Part shown: piece by piece, positions 24,546 through 33,673 of the stretch
Layout: each line of letters begins with the position of its first letter
Numbering within the stretch: position 1 is the first letter of the stretch
Assembly: GCA_005893275.1 (NCBI GenBank)
Contig: VBOW01000070.1
Location: 1-60,143 of the forward strand
Length of the DNA stretch: 60,143 bases
Origin: Candidatus Eisenbacteria bacterium
Lineage (GTDB): Bacteria; Eisenbacteria; RBG-16-71-46; SZUA-252
Direction: 5' to 3'
Position numbers and translations under genes: made by a program
Notes under the pieces: generated by a model
Database searches by the model: none
What the model saw: the letters and a program-made list of their open reading frames with translations, nothing else
Told to the model about the DNA's origin: nothing

Positions 24546-26591
24546 TTAGCACCCTGCCCAGTTTTCTCCACGAACTGCATTTGGAAGGTGCCCCACTAAT
24601 TCGCGAAGGAGCGTAGAGGCAAAGAGGCGGGGCCGCCGGCCAGAGCCCCGCTCCGAGGCCCGAATGAAGAGGCCGATTTGTTTGGCTTCTCCGAAGGTCG
24701 TTGATCTGGCGCGCGAGAATATGAGTGTCTTGCGCGCCCGCGTCAGGGAGACATACAAAAGCCTGCGCTGCTCCTCAATGAATTCTTCTCGCGTTCCCGG
24801 GTATCCATCGCGGTATTCCCCGGGGATCGCTTCATCGCACATTCCGAGAATATAGACGTGCTCCGCTGTTACGCCCTTCGCTCCCCAGAGCGTTGTGACT
24901 TGGAGCTGAACCCCCGTCTTAGGTACGAACGGCTCACGCGTTGCTACCAGGTAGCGCATTTGCCTAATTGCGTAGCGCATTAGGTCGGATACGTCGGACT
25001 CTGGATGGTCCGCTAAGCGCTCTTGAGCGAGGGCAATCGTCTTATCGGTCAACAATTCTAGGTCGGCCCGAGCTGTTTCCGCGTCTCCGGTGGCGGTGCC
25101 GATCCACAGGTCGGGGCTGAACAGTGCGCGAATTCTCTCCTCGAAACTCACATGCGGTTCCACGAAGCCAGCCCGCAGCTCTTTGAACCGCTGGCCGCGA
25201 TCGAGGAGATTTGCACCTCCCTGACCAGGCGGTCGTTGGTCCGCCATCTGCACAACTTTCCTTTCAGTAATCGTATCGTTGCATGCGCGAAGGAAGCGGA
25301 GGTATGCAGGGGCGTTTCGCTTTGGAGCCTTGAAGTGCTCTCCGTCCGTTGAGTTCGCATACGCCAGCCACATGCGCCAAGTCACGGGGTCCGCATCGTG
25401 GAGAAGGGACGCGAACAGGAATGCCTCTCGCGTGGGCCAACTCTCCAGAATGCTCTCGGAGAAACTGAGATCGATACCCAGATCTCCCTGGATTTCCAGC
25501 ATGCGATCCCTAAGCCAGTAGCCAAACCTGCGCCGGGTCACCATTGCCAAGTGCCGTTCCGCGGGACATCGGCGGATGTTATCCACGATCGCCTTTGCCA
25601 TGCCGCGTGCCTCGTCTTGCGGGGTGGCCCAGGTGACGACGTGAATGTTGGCGGCCTGTTCGGATCCACCCGTCATCGGGGGTGGATAGTGTGACATGAG
25701 ATAGTTCGCTGCCACCACCACAGGGACCGGGCATCTCTGGCAGTCGGGTAGGTGCACGTCGCGCACTACCTGGCCCGCCTGGGCGGCCATAGCACCCAGC
25801 TTTTGTAAGCCCTCGCGATCGTTGCCGCGAAAGGCGTAGATGGACTGTCGCGGATCACCGAGGGCCAGGAACTGGCCTCCATCGCGGCGCAACCGGAAGA
25901 AGAGATTCTGTTCTCCGGGTGTGAGGTCCTGGAATTCATCAACGATGATGTACTTGAACTGAAGATCGGAGTAGTCACCCTGGTTGATGCTATCAAGCAA
26001 CAGTCCGGGCAACTCGCTTATCAACCTGGCTTGATGGCGCGTCAGCCATCGGAAGACCGCCTGCCAAAGGGCTACATCCTCGACGTGCCTTGCTTCATGA
26101 TCGTGGAGCGCCTGATTGGCGGCGGGCTGCCGACGGAGTCGCGCCCGGAGCTCCGGATGCTCCTCTAGCACGTCGTAGAGCATGGCCTCACGCTCATGAT
26201 CCATGAGGAGGCGGAGGTCGCCGCCGATAACGCCGAGACAGAGCGCGTGAACTGTGCGGATTGCGGGGTTACCATCATGCGGAGAAGCGGCCAGCGCCTC
26301 GTTGATGCCTGTCTCGAGCTGTTTCGCGATGACTCGATTGAACGCCACCACGAGGACCTCCCGCCCTCGCGCCGCCAACCCATCCGGGTGGAGGAGCCGT
26401 TGGACCCGGCGGACTAGGCCAAAGGTCTTCCCGGTCCCCGGTCCCGCCTCCACTCGCATGACGGATACATCATCATTGATCAGCGGAAGGGCTTGCGTAC
26501 CTTGAACACCCTGATTCCAGGGGCGCTCAAGGTCGTACTCTAGCCGTGGCGGCGGCTGCGAATCGGGATGCACGCTGGGAAGGGTAGGCAT
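24546..26591 (-). CDS. UvrD/Rep-like superfamily 1 helicase
   Basis: 681 residues. Walker A is AGPGTGKT (residues 49-56), motif II is IIVDEFQDLTPGEQ (DEFQD near 218-222), motif III is LALGDPRQSIYAFRGND (245-258), and the C-terminal motif VI is LLYVSLTRARK (613-621). Motif V lies near TTLWGAKGVTAEHVYILG. It should be an active 3'-5' DNA helicase-like ATPase. It lacks the extra nuclease domain of AddA/RecB. It is smaller than UvrD (about 720) and unrelated in length to PcrA. Divergently transcribed from the AlbA_2 gene with a 156-bp gap, a layout typical of mobile or defence modules. Start ATG 26591. Confidence 0.88.
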   Translation of the reverse strand: MPTLPSVHPDSQPPPRLEYDLERPWNQGVQGTQALPLINDDVSVMRVEAGPGTGKTFGLVRRVQRLLHPDGLAARGREVLVVAFNRVIAKQLETGINEALAASPHDGNPAIRTVHALCLGVIGGDLRLLMDHEREAMLYDVLEEHPELRARLRRQPAANQALHDHEARHVEDVALWQAVFRWLTRHQARLISELPGLLLDSINQGDYSDLQFKYIIVDEFQDLTPGEQNLFFRLRRDGGQFLALGDPRQSIYAFRGNDREGLQKLGAMAAQAGQVVRDVHLPDCQRCPVPVVVAANYLMSHYPPPMTGGSEQAANIHVVTWATPQDEARGMAKAIVDNIRRCPAERHLAMVTRRRFGYWLRDRMLEIQGDLGIDLSFSESILESWPTREAFLFASLLHDADPVTWRMWLAYANSTDGEHFKAPKRNAPAYLRFLRACNDTITERKVVQMADQRPPGQGGANLLDRGQRFKELRAGFVEPHVSFEERIRALFSPDLWIGTATGDAETARADLELLTDKTIALAQERLADHPESDVSDLMRYAIRQMRYLVATREPFVPKTGVQLQVTTLWGAKGVTAEHVYILGMCDEAIPGEYRDGYPGTREEFIEEQRRLLYVSLTRARKTLIFSRARSTTFGEAKQIGLFIRASERGSGRRPRLFASTLLRELVGHLPNAVRGENWAGC

Positions 26592-26747
26592 GCAGGGGAT
26601 TCGCGGTCAAGGGACGTGGCTGGCGGTGAGCCGCAGTCCGATCCTTAACCTAGGTTCGAACGTCACCCGCAACCCTGTCCTGCCACCGCTGGTCCACCTT
26701 GCGCCGCATGGTTTCTCGGTCCGAGTAGTCGGTGTATCCTTCGCTTC

Positions 26748-28157
26748 ATGCTATCAATCGAGGAAGTCCAACGAATCGTCTCACAGGGGTCGTGGGAATT
26801 ACTAATCGGGCAGACCGAAGGGGACTTTTTCGACTGCAAGAGGACGGCTTACCGACTCGAAGAGAACCGGCAGCGCGAGGAGCTGGTGAAGGATGTCTCA
26901 TCCTTCGCAAATGCGCAGGGCGGATTTGTTCTCCTCGGCTTCGAAACAAAGCCCAGCGCCACCCATCCGGCGGATGAGGTCGAGTCCCTCCGACCGTTTG
27001 GCAGCGAGCATCTGGACGCCAGCCGGTACTACGCCATCCTACGCGACTGGGTCCTGCCCGACATCGACGGTTTGAGCATCCGCTGGGTTCCGAAGTCACC
27101 GGGAAGCATGGAAGGGTTCGGTATCATCGAGATTCCACCGCAGAGGGAGGTTCACAGGCCATTCGTGCTCGTGCACACTGTCCAGGAGGATGGACGTCGA
27201 CGGGGGCTGCTGGTCGGGTACGTTCAACGGAAGCGCGATGTGAGCCAGCCCGCGGCTCCGCACGAGGTCGCGCAGTGGCTCCGGGACGGACGGAACTACC
27301 AGGGCCGGGTTGGAACGGAACTCGCCGACATTAGGGCGAGGCTTGAGAAGATTCAGAGCGGAGGAACGAGCGGGGGCGAGGCGGGAGACGCGGCCATAGA
27401 TCCCGCGGTCGCCCAGGTCCGGCTTGACGACGCCCTTGGGGCCACGGGTCTCGTGAACCGACCCCACTACGTGCTCGCGGCGTGGCCCGCGCCCAAGTCC
27501 GAGCCCCGGACGATCCTCCAGACCGGTCCGGATACGATTACAGCGCTTCTCGAGAACCCCCCGAGCCTGCGCTACGCTGGGTGGAGTCTGGAAACGTTCG
27601 ATCATGCCATGGGCATCGTTGAGGGAAAGTACAGACAAGTAACGAACGGGGATCGAAAGGTACTCCGCCTCTATCGGGATGGGATGCTGCTCCATGCGGT
27701 ATCAGCGGGTGAGGACTTCCTGGGGTGGGGGAGTCCGGAGGAGTACCGCCAGAGCCCTCGAATCATTTCCCTGGCGATCATCGAGGTGACGTACCTCTTC
27801 TGTCTGTTCTACGCAGAGGTGATCAAGGACCTCGCTATTCCGCCGAAGACTATCACCTTCGCCATTCGGCTCGGAAAGATGCATTCAGCCACGGACAAGC
27901 CGATCCGGCTCAATCCGTATCCGGCGGCCTCCGCACTCCAGTTTCTAGAGCACCGTCAGTTTCCGGCGCCGGAAGAGTACTACGCTCCCGACATTCAAGT
28001 CCGAGCCGAAGGGTTTGATCCCGCGGCCGTCGCGTTCGGGATCGTGCGCGAAATCTATTTGTGGTTCCGGGTCGAGGCCAGCGATATCCCTTACACGGAC
28101 TGGGTTTCTGGCTCGCAGGTGATCAGCGCGGAAAAGATCAAGAGTAGCTCGAAGTAG
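26748..28157 (+). CDS. AlbA_2 / Schlafen-like domain protein
   Basis: 469 residues. The N-terminal 180 residues match the AlbA_2 (divergent Schlafen AAA_4-type) domain: TEGDFFDCKR (24-32) and DVSSFANAQGGFVLLGFE (49-66). Such domains are ATPase/nuclease-like or RNA-processing-related. The rest (about 200-469) is a mixed alpha/beta region with no domain I recognise. It lies next to the helicase on the opposite strand and before a broken DUF262 gene, which suggests a defence island. No ribosome-binding site directly before the ATG. Confidence 0.75.
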   Translation: MLSIEEVQRIVSQGSWELLIGQTEGDFFDCKRTAYRLEENRQREELVKDVSSFANAQGGFVLLGFETKPSATHPADEVESLRPFGSEHLDASRYYAILRDWVLPDIDGLSIRWVPKSPGSMEGFGIIEIPPQREVHRPFVLVHTVQEDGRRRGLLVGYVQRKRDVSQPAAPHEVAQWLRDGRNYQGRVGTELADIRARLEKIQSGGTSGGEAGDAAIDPAVAQVRLDDALGATGLVNRPHYVLAAWPAPKSEPRTILQTGPDTITALLENPPSLRYAGWSLETFDHAMGIVEGKYRQVTNGDRKVLRLYRDGMLLHAVSAGEDFLGWGSPEEYRQSPRIISLAIIEVTYLFCLFYAEVIKDLAIPPKTITFAIRLGKMHSATDKPIRLNPYPAASALQFLEHRQFPAPEEYYAPDIQVRAEGFDPAAVAFGIVREIYLWFRVEASDIPYTDWVSGSQVISAEKIKSSSK

Positions 28158-28370
28158 GACATACCGTGATAGGGAATGCCCGGCGAACCCCACTGCCGCC
28201 GCTGACGCGTGGGCCCGCACAAGCCTACCCCTGCAGCGTGAGTCGCCCCCTCGATGCTCCTCCGCAGGGACGAGGGGCTCCCCACACTGAATCGAAGGCC
28301 GAGTGCGCGGCTGCCGCCCCAACGAAGGCTAAGCGCGAGAGCCGCGACCTGGTATCCTGGGAACCCTCAC

Positions 28371-28612
28371 ATGGCCAAAGCCGAAGCTTCCGTCGAAGAA
28401 CTTGTTGGAATGATCGAACGCGGCGAGTTGCGTCTTCCGGAGATGCAGCGCCGCTACGTCTGGCGCTCCACCCGCGTGCGTGATCTGCTCGACTCGCTCT
28501 ATCGCGGGTACCCCTCGGGCGCGATCCTTCTCTGGGAGACCGACGAGGAGGTGCCGTTGCAGGAGATGGCCGTCACCCAACAGTCGAACCCCTACCAGAG
28601 CACGCGGCTCCT
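28371..28612 (+). pseudogene. Truncated DUF262 (GmrSD-like) gene
   Basis: From ATG 28371: MAKAEASVEELVGMIERGEL, RLPEMQRRYVWRSTRVRDLL, DSLYRGYPSGAILLWETDEE. This is the start of the DUF262 domain of GmrS-like restriction nucleases. The frame reaches LLLD at about 28610, where the conserved DGQQR catalytic motif should begin, but the sequence then turns into another gene. It is therefore cut exactly before the active site. No GmrD-like C-terminal part is seen. Confidence 0.7.
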
Positions 28613-28615
28613 ACT

Positions 28616-28717
28616 CGACTTGTGCAGGAAACGCTCGTTCGAGCCTTGAACCATATAGACACCTTCGAAGCAGACCGCCCTGGGGCGTTCCTCGCGTACC
28701 TGCGTCCCTTCTTATGA
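28616..28717 (+). pseudogene. ECF sigma-factor fragment
   Basis: In another frame from the DUF262 start: RLVQETLVRALNHIDTFEAD, RPGAFLAYLR, PFL, stop. It matches region 2 of ECF-type sigma factors (VQETLxRAL...FExxRxGAFLAYLR). No region 4 or start is present. The break with the DUF262 fragment is at about 28612-28616. Confidence 0.6.
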
Positions 28718-28823
28718 GGTCGCGGTTTGAGAGAACGTCGGGAAATTACGGAGAGAGCTCATCACTCAACACAGGAAGCAGAGATTGGCATCTCGAGGTG
28801 GTGGAAAGAAGGGGAGCAGGTCA

Positions 28824-28977
28824 ATTGGCTCGCCTCGGAGCAGGAGCGAAGGTCCTGCGGGGACCGCTTCATAGACGTTCTCGACGACGATGACGATTCC
28901 ATGCGGCCGATCATGTGGCCGTATATCCGCGCGATGCGGAACGAGGGCATCGAGTGGCCGCCGCGGTGGGACCGGGA
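28824..28977 (+). repeat. 154-bp duplicated fragment, copy A
   Basis: Nearly the same as 47674-47827. One frame reads WLASEQERRSCGDRFIDVLD, DDDDSMRPIMWPYIRAMRNE, GIEWPPRWDR. The copy at 47674 has the same words with small changes. In copy A the left neighbour is unrelated, so this is the end of a decayed gene; its identity is unknown. Confidence 0.7.
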
Positions 28978-29275
28978 CAGGGTTTCGCTACGCTGACCCT
29001 ACGAGCCCTTAACTGGCACTATTCGGTTGGTGTCAGTATTCATTGCGTACGTCAAGAAACAAGAACGATCACCGCTAGCGCGGTGCCTTCGGTGTAGGCA
29101 GTCGTCCTTGAGCTGGAGCACCTGTCTATCCGCGCACATAGGTTGATCCACCGAAATATCTATCCTCGATGAGACCCCATCTGAAAATACGCCGGGCTGA
29201 CCTTGACAAGAAGCGGAGCCTGAAGAACCGTGTGTGATACAACGCGGGAGGATCCTGCGGTGCCGGCGAGCACGC
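28978..29275. other. Non-coding stretch
   Basis: No coding sequence recognised. It contains only short frames without domain or ribosome-binding site. It separates two fragment blocks. Confidence 0.5.
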
Positions 29276-29512
29276 GAGATTCAATTCTCACTCTCATTCG
29301 ACGCCCGAGTCTCACTCGCTGTACACGATGTATCCGGACGTCTGGTCGTTCGCCTTCTGACAAGTCGAGCGTACCCAGCTGGTAGGCACTCCGTCAGGTT
29401 TCCCTCTATTAGGTTTTCGAGCGGGGTCTATTTCGTGAAGCTGGATACAGAGAGTCTCCGCTTCCCGAACCAAAAAGTCACCCGCACTCGGAAGATGGTT
29501 GTCGTTCGGTAA
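29276..29512 (+). pseudogene. FlgD-like/Por-type C-terminal tail fragment
   Basis: Reads IQFSLSFDARVSLAVHDVSG, RLVVRLLTSRAYPAGRHSVR, SSGVYFVKLDTESL and ends RKMVVVR with a stop. This is the beta-sandwich C-terminal tail that other secreted proteins in this window carry, but the preceding domain and start are missing. Leftover of a deleted gene. Confidence 0.65.
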
Positions 29513-29558
29513 ATAAAGCGCCTGCACCCAATAGGAGCGTCGAAACGGGGAAGGGGAG

Positions 29559-29665
29559 CTAGCCCCGCAGTCGCCGAATCCCCTCATAGAGCTCCTCATC
29601 GGATACATGGGTATAGATCGTGGTCGTCAGCGGGCTCGAATGCCACCTTCGCCGGGACAGCGCCT
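29559..29665 (-). pseudogene. Tyrosine recombinase C-terminal remnant
   Basis: Minus strand: RRRWHSSPLTTTIYTHVSDE, ELYEGIRRLRG, stop. This holds the last His and the catalytic Tyr (IYTH) of a XerC/D-like integrase and is homologous to the end of the gene at 49437-49880. All upstream parts are gone; the break lies near 29665, where a plus-strand fragment starts. Confidence 0.7.
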
Positions 29666-29677
29666 GGCGTTCCAGGC

Positions 29678-29981
29678 GTGGCCGTGCGTGATCCCGCCCG
29701 AAAGTGGGGGCACTACGACTCGGAACTTCCCGTGGCCGTGATCGGCGTGACGTTGTCGGGGTGTCTAACAACCACGTCGGCCCTCGGGTCCTATGTGTTG
29801 CGGATCAAGAATCTCGATCTCGTGGACGGGCTCGAGGCGACGCAGGACGCGGGCGAGTATGTGTCATTTCGAGACCTAAACGTCCTTAATCAGGAAGCGT
29901 TGGGCCGCCTCTGGCGTCTACTTCCTGCGCTTACAGTTCGAGGGGCAAGTCAGAAGCGCAAAGGTCGTGGTGGCGCAGTAG
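29678..29981 (+). pseudogene. Fragment of a subtilase-type C-terminal region plus sorting tail
   Basis: First part: RDPARKWGHYDSELPVAVIG, VTLSGCLTTTSALGSYVLRI, matching the end of the subtilase at 42808-45291 (RDPQRKWGHYDSEIPVYVRG). In a second frame from about 29906: AASGVYFLRLQFEGQVRSAK, VVVAQ, stop at 29979-29981, a FlgD-like tail. So it carries pieces of a secreted protein with a frame change. No start. Confidence 0.65.
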
Positions 29982-30273
29982 TGGTCTAGCTCAAAGCTCC
30001 GGGGCGCAGACCGAACAGGGAGGCATGGTCAATGCGCTTCATCCTGCTGAGTTCATTCCGCAGTCGCGCAACATCTAGTCATCCACGTTCAGTCAGTCTC
30101 TTCAGCCGTTCTGATTTCCTCCAGCACGCTTGCCTTGTTGCCGGCGTCTGGGTGGGGAGAATTCAAGCGGCGCTGATTCTCGGCGGCGTCGCGACACTTG
30201 AGGGCTCGCGCCTGCGCGGTCCTGAGAATTGACGCGCACAGTGGCGTGATGCCGCTGCGCATTGGAGGGGGTC
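29982..30273. other. Intergenic region before the FG-GAP gene
   Basis: No gene recognised. The last 11 bases (GGAGGGGGTC) give the ribosome-binding site of the next gene. No clear sigma-70 promoter could be assigned by eye. Confidence 0.45.
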
Positions 30274-33200
30274 ATGCAAGCCGATCTTCGGACCCGGATT
30301 GCTATCACCGCAGTAGTTCTGGCTTCTTCGGCTGTCCTTGCGGGCAATGCTCTCGCCATCTCGAGTCGGACGCTGATCGCGCCGACGGGCGCGGCGGCGG
30401 GTGATCGCTTCGGCTCTTCGGTGTCCTCAGCTGGGGACGTGAACGGGGACGGGTACGCCGACGTGATCGTGGGGGCCTACTTCAACGATGCCGGGGGCCC
30501 GGACGCGGGCCGGGCGTACGTGTACTACGGAGGTCCTGGAGCGGACGCGGTGACGGACCTGACGCTGACGGGCGCCGCGGCGTTTGACCGTTTCGGCACT
30601 TCGGTGTCCTCGGCGGGAGACGTGAACGGGGACGGGTACGCCGATGTGATCGTGGGGGCGCCTTTTAACGACACCGGGGGGGCAGAGGCGGGCCGTGCTT
30701 ACGTGTACTACGGGGGTCCTGGGGCGGACGCGGTGGCGGACCTGATCCTGACGGGCACCGCGGCGGGGGACAATTTCGGTGGTCGAGTGTCGTCAGCGGG
30801 GGACGTGACCGGGGACGGGTACGCCGATGCACTTCGTAACGACGCCGGGGGGACTGACGCGGGCCGGGCGTACGTGTACTACGGGGGTCCGGGTGCGGAC
30901 GCGGTGGCGGACCTGACGCTAACGGGCGCCGCGGCGGGTGATCTCTTCGGCAATTCGGTGTCCTCGGCGGGAGACGTAAATGGGGACGGGTACGCTGATG
31001 TGATCGTGGGGGCAGACTTCAACAATGCCGGGGGGTCCCACGCGGGCCGGGCGTACGTGTACTACGGGGGTCCGGGTGCGGACGCGGTGGCGGACCTGAC
31101 GCTGACCGGCGCTGCGGCGAATGATCTCTTCGGCGTTTCGGTGTCCTCGGCGGGGGACGTGAACGGGGATGAGTACGCCGATGTGATCGTGGGAGCAACC
31201 GGGGGGTTGGGCGCGGGCTGGGCGCAAGTCACAGCCATTTATCCCTACCAGGTTCTCTCCCCCAACGGAGGAGAGCAGTGGGTCGCGGGGCATCCGTCTA
31301 CGGTGCGCTGGCTCGGACATGACCCTGCCGATCTCGCCGTCTCCTCCGATGGAGGCTCAACGTGGAGCACAATGGCGAGCGGCGTCGGCGGGCTCGAGGA
31401 GAACGAGTTCACGCTGACCGCTCCCGGGCCTGCGACAGACCTGGCGAAGGTGAGGCTGACATACTCTGGTCTGGCTTCGAAGCGCTCGAATTCCGATTTG
31501 AGCGACGGGGTGTTCCGGATCGTGCTCCCGGTGGTGCCTCCGGCGGCGGCATATCGCCTTCAGCGGACATTCGTAGGCGCCGCGGGGTCTGACTGGTTCG
31601 GCTGGTCGGTGTCCTCGGCGGGGGACATGAACGGGGACGGGTACGCGGATGTGATCGTCGGGGCGTACTTTAACGATGCCGGAGGAGCGAACGCGGGCCG
31701 AGCATACGTGTACTACGGGGGCCCGGGGGCAGACGCCGTGGCGGACCTGACGCTGACGGGCGCCGCGGCGGGTGATGAGTTCGGCATTTCGGTGTCCTCG
31801 GCTGGGGACGTGAACGGGGACGGGTACGCCGACGTGATCGTGGGGGCGGACTTGAACGCTGCCGGGGGGCCGGGCGCGGGCCGGGCGTACGTGTTCTACG
31901 GGGGTCCGGGGGCGGACGCGGTGGCGGACCTGACGCTGACGGGCGCCGCGGCGGGTGATGCCTTCGGCAATTCGGTGTCCTCGGCCGGGGACGTGAACGG
32001 GGACGGGTACGCCGACGTGATCGTAGGAGCGTACCTAAATGATGCCGGGGGGACGGACGCGGGCCGGGCATACGTCTACTACGGGGGCCCGGGGGCGGAC
32101 GCGGTGGCGGACCTGACGCTGACGGGCGCCGCGGCGGGCGATAGCTTCGGCTATTCGGTGTCCTCGGCGGGAGATGTGAACGGGGACAGTTACGCCGATG
32201 TGATCGTAGGAGCGTACCTAAATGATGCCGGAGGGGCGGACGCGGGCCGGGCGTACGTGTACTACGGGGGGCCTGGGGCGGACGCGGTGGCGGACCTGAC
32301 GCTGACGGGCGCCGTGGCTAATGATCGCTTCAGCTGGGCGGTGTCCTCGGCGGGGGACGTGAACGGGGATGGCTACGCCGACGTGATCGTGGGAGCGTTC
32401 GGGAACTCTGCCGGGGGGGCGCAGGCCGGCCGCGCCTACGTGTACTACGGGGGTCCGGGGGCGGACGCGGTGGCGGACCTGACGCTGACTGGCGCCGCGG
32501 CGTTTGACTGGTTCGGCTATCGGGTGTCCTCGGCGGGGGACGTGAATGGGGACGGGTACGCCGATGTGATCGTAGGGGCGAACGCGAACGACGCTGGGGG
32601 GGCGAACGCGGGCCGGGCGTACGTGTACTACGGGGGTCCGGGGGCGGACGCAGTAGCGGACCTGACGCTGACAGGCGCCGCTGCCGGTGATGCCTTCGGC
32701 ATTTCGGTGTCCTCGGCTGGGGACGTGAACGGGGACGGGTATGCCGATGTGATCGTGGGGGCGTACCAGAACGATGCCGGGGGGGGCGACGCGGGCGCAG
32801 CGTACCTCTACGACCTCAACCGCTACTTCGTGCTCTCCCCCAATGGGGGCGAGACGTGGAACGTGGGCGCCGCGAAGAGCATTTCGTGGCTCGGGGCCGA
32901 GCCGGCGGATGTCCTGCTCTCCACGGACGGCGGTAAGACCTATGATCTTCTCCGCTCCGGCGTGGGCGGTGCGCCTCAAAACACAATCCCGCTTCGCGTC
33001 CCCCACTCACCGACCAAATTCGCGCGCGTCAGAATCCTACCGAGTCTCTCGACCGTGGGCGGCCAGGACGAGTCCGACTCGACCTTCACGATTCAGACTT
33101 CGGTGGCGTTGTTGGCGCTCTTGGCGGCACCCGCGCCGAACGGCGCCCGCGGCGCAGTAATCTCCTGGCAGACCGACCCAGGGCCGGAGGATCTAGCGGG

Positions 33201-33660
33201 CTACAGACTCGAGCACGCGTTGGGCGGCGCCGAGTGGCGGACGCTCGTCACGCTGACGCGCGAGACGAGCTATTTGGATCCCTCCTCAGGCCCCGCGACC
33301 CGATATCGTCTCTTCGCGGTGAACGGGTTCGGCGAGGAGCTCTTACTAGGCGAAACCTTTTTCCGCCCTGCAGCCCCGCTCGCCGCTTGGCCGTTGCCGT
33401 ATCGCGGTGGGAATCTCTCGATCGCGTTTGCGACGCACGGCGCGCTTGGCGGCGGACCGGGCTCCGCGGAGGTATCGCTCTACGATGTCTCGGGCCGACT
33501 GGTGCGTACGATCGCGAGAGGGCAGTACCCCGCGGGTTATCAATCCGCGATTTGGGATGGCCGCGACCTACAGGGGAGGAGGGCGGCCTCAGGCATTTAC
33601 TTCCTGCGCTCTACGACAGCGGGTGAGGATCGGGCGATCAAGTTTGTCGTTGTTCGTTGA
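30274..33660 (+). CDS. Large secreted FG-GAP (integrin-alpha-like) repeat protein
   Basis: 1128 residues from ATG 30274 (GGAGGGGG upstream). Signal peptide RIAITAVVLASSAVLAGNALA. It has about twelve FG-GAP repeats of about 63 residues: GDxFGxSVSSAGDVNGDGYA, DVIVGAYxNDAGG, AGRAYVYYGGPGADAVADLT. Each has a DVNGDG calcium-binding loop. Five repeats, then a beta domain (VLSPNGGEQW), seven repeats, a second such domain (VLSPNGGETW), an FN3-like part and a C-terminal FlgD-like sorting tail (VSLYDVSGRLVRTIARGQYP, SGIYFLRSTTAG). Repeat 3 lacks its middle (DVTGDGYADALRNDAGG) and repeat 5 is cut. Likely a surface-exposed adhesin-like protein. DNA repeats of about 189 bp are nearly identical. Confidence 0.9.
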   Translation: MQADLRTRIAITAVVLASSAVLAGNALAISSRTLIAPTGAAAGDRFGSSVSSAGDVNGDGYADVIVGAYFNDAGGPDAGRAYVYYGGPGADAVTDLTLTGAAAFDRFGTSVSSAGDVNGDGYADVIVGAPFNDTGGAEAGRAYVYYGGPGADAVADLILTGTAAGDNFGGRVSSAGDVTGDGYADALRNDAGGTDAGRAYVYYGGPGADAVADLTLTGAAAGDLFGNSVSSAGDVNGDGYADVIVGADFNNAGGSHAGRAYVYYGGPGADAVADLTLTGAAANDLFGVSVSSAGDVNGDEYADVIVGATGGLGAGWAQVTAIYPYQVLSPNGGEQWVAGHPSTVRWLGHDPADLAVSSDGGSTWSTMASGVGGLEENEFTLTAPGPATDLAKVRLTYSGLASKRSNSDLSDGVFRIVLPVVPPAAAYRLQRTFVGAAGSDWFGWSVSSAGDMNGDGYADVIVGAYFNDAGGANAGRAYVYYGGPGADAVADLTLTGAAAGDEFGISVSSAGDVNGDGYADVIVGADLNAAGGPGAGRAYVFYGGPGADAVADLTLTGAAAGDAFGNSVSSAGDVNGDGYADVIVGAYLNDAGGTDAGRAYVYYGGPGADAVADLTLTGAAAGDSFGYSVSSAGDVNGDSYADVIVGAYLNDAGGADAGRAYVYYGGPGADAVADLTLTGAVANDRFSWAVSSAGDVNGDGYADVIVGAFGNSAGGAQAGRAYVYYGGPGADAVADLTLTGAAAFDWFGYRVSSAGDVNGDGYADVIVGANANDAGGANAGRAYVYYGGPGADAVADLTLTGAAAGDAFGISVSSAGDVNGDGYADVIVGAYQNDAGGGDAGAAYLYDLNRYFVLSPNGGETWNVGAAKSISWLGAEPADVLLSTDGGKTYDLLRSGVGGAPQNTIPLRVPHSPTKFARVRILPSLSTVGGQDESDSTFTIQTSVALLALLAAPAPNGARGAVISWQTDPGPEDLAGYRLEHALGGAEWRTLVTLTRETSYLDPSSGPATRYRLFAVNGFGEELLLGETFFRPAAPLAAWPLPYRGGNLSIAFATHGALGGGPGSAEVSLYDVSGRLVRTIARGQYPAGYQSAIWDGRDLQGRRAASGIYFLRSTTAGEDRAIKFVVVR

Positions 33661-33673
33661 GGTAGCCCCGCCC

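Noticed and set aside
24546-28157. Gabija (GajA/GajB) assignment for the helicase pair
   Set aside because: Gabija needs an OLD-family ATPase-nuclease next to a UvrD-like helicase; the neighbour here is an AlbA_2 protein on the opposite strand.
31670-32071. Minus-strand frames inside the FG-GAP gene
   Set aside because: They repeat with the DNA repeats and are Pro/Arg-rich shadows without any ribosome-binding site.
33407-33673. N-terminal extension of the beta-propeller protein
   Set aside because: This part overlaps the FG-GAP gene in another frame; a signal peptide starts at ATG 33674.
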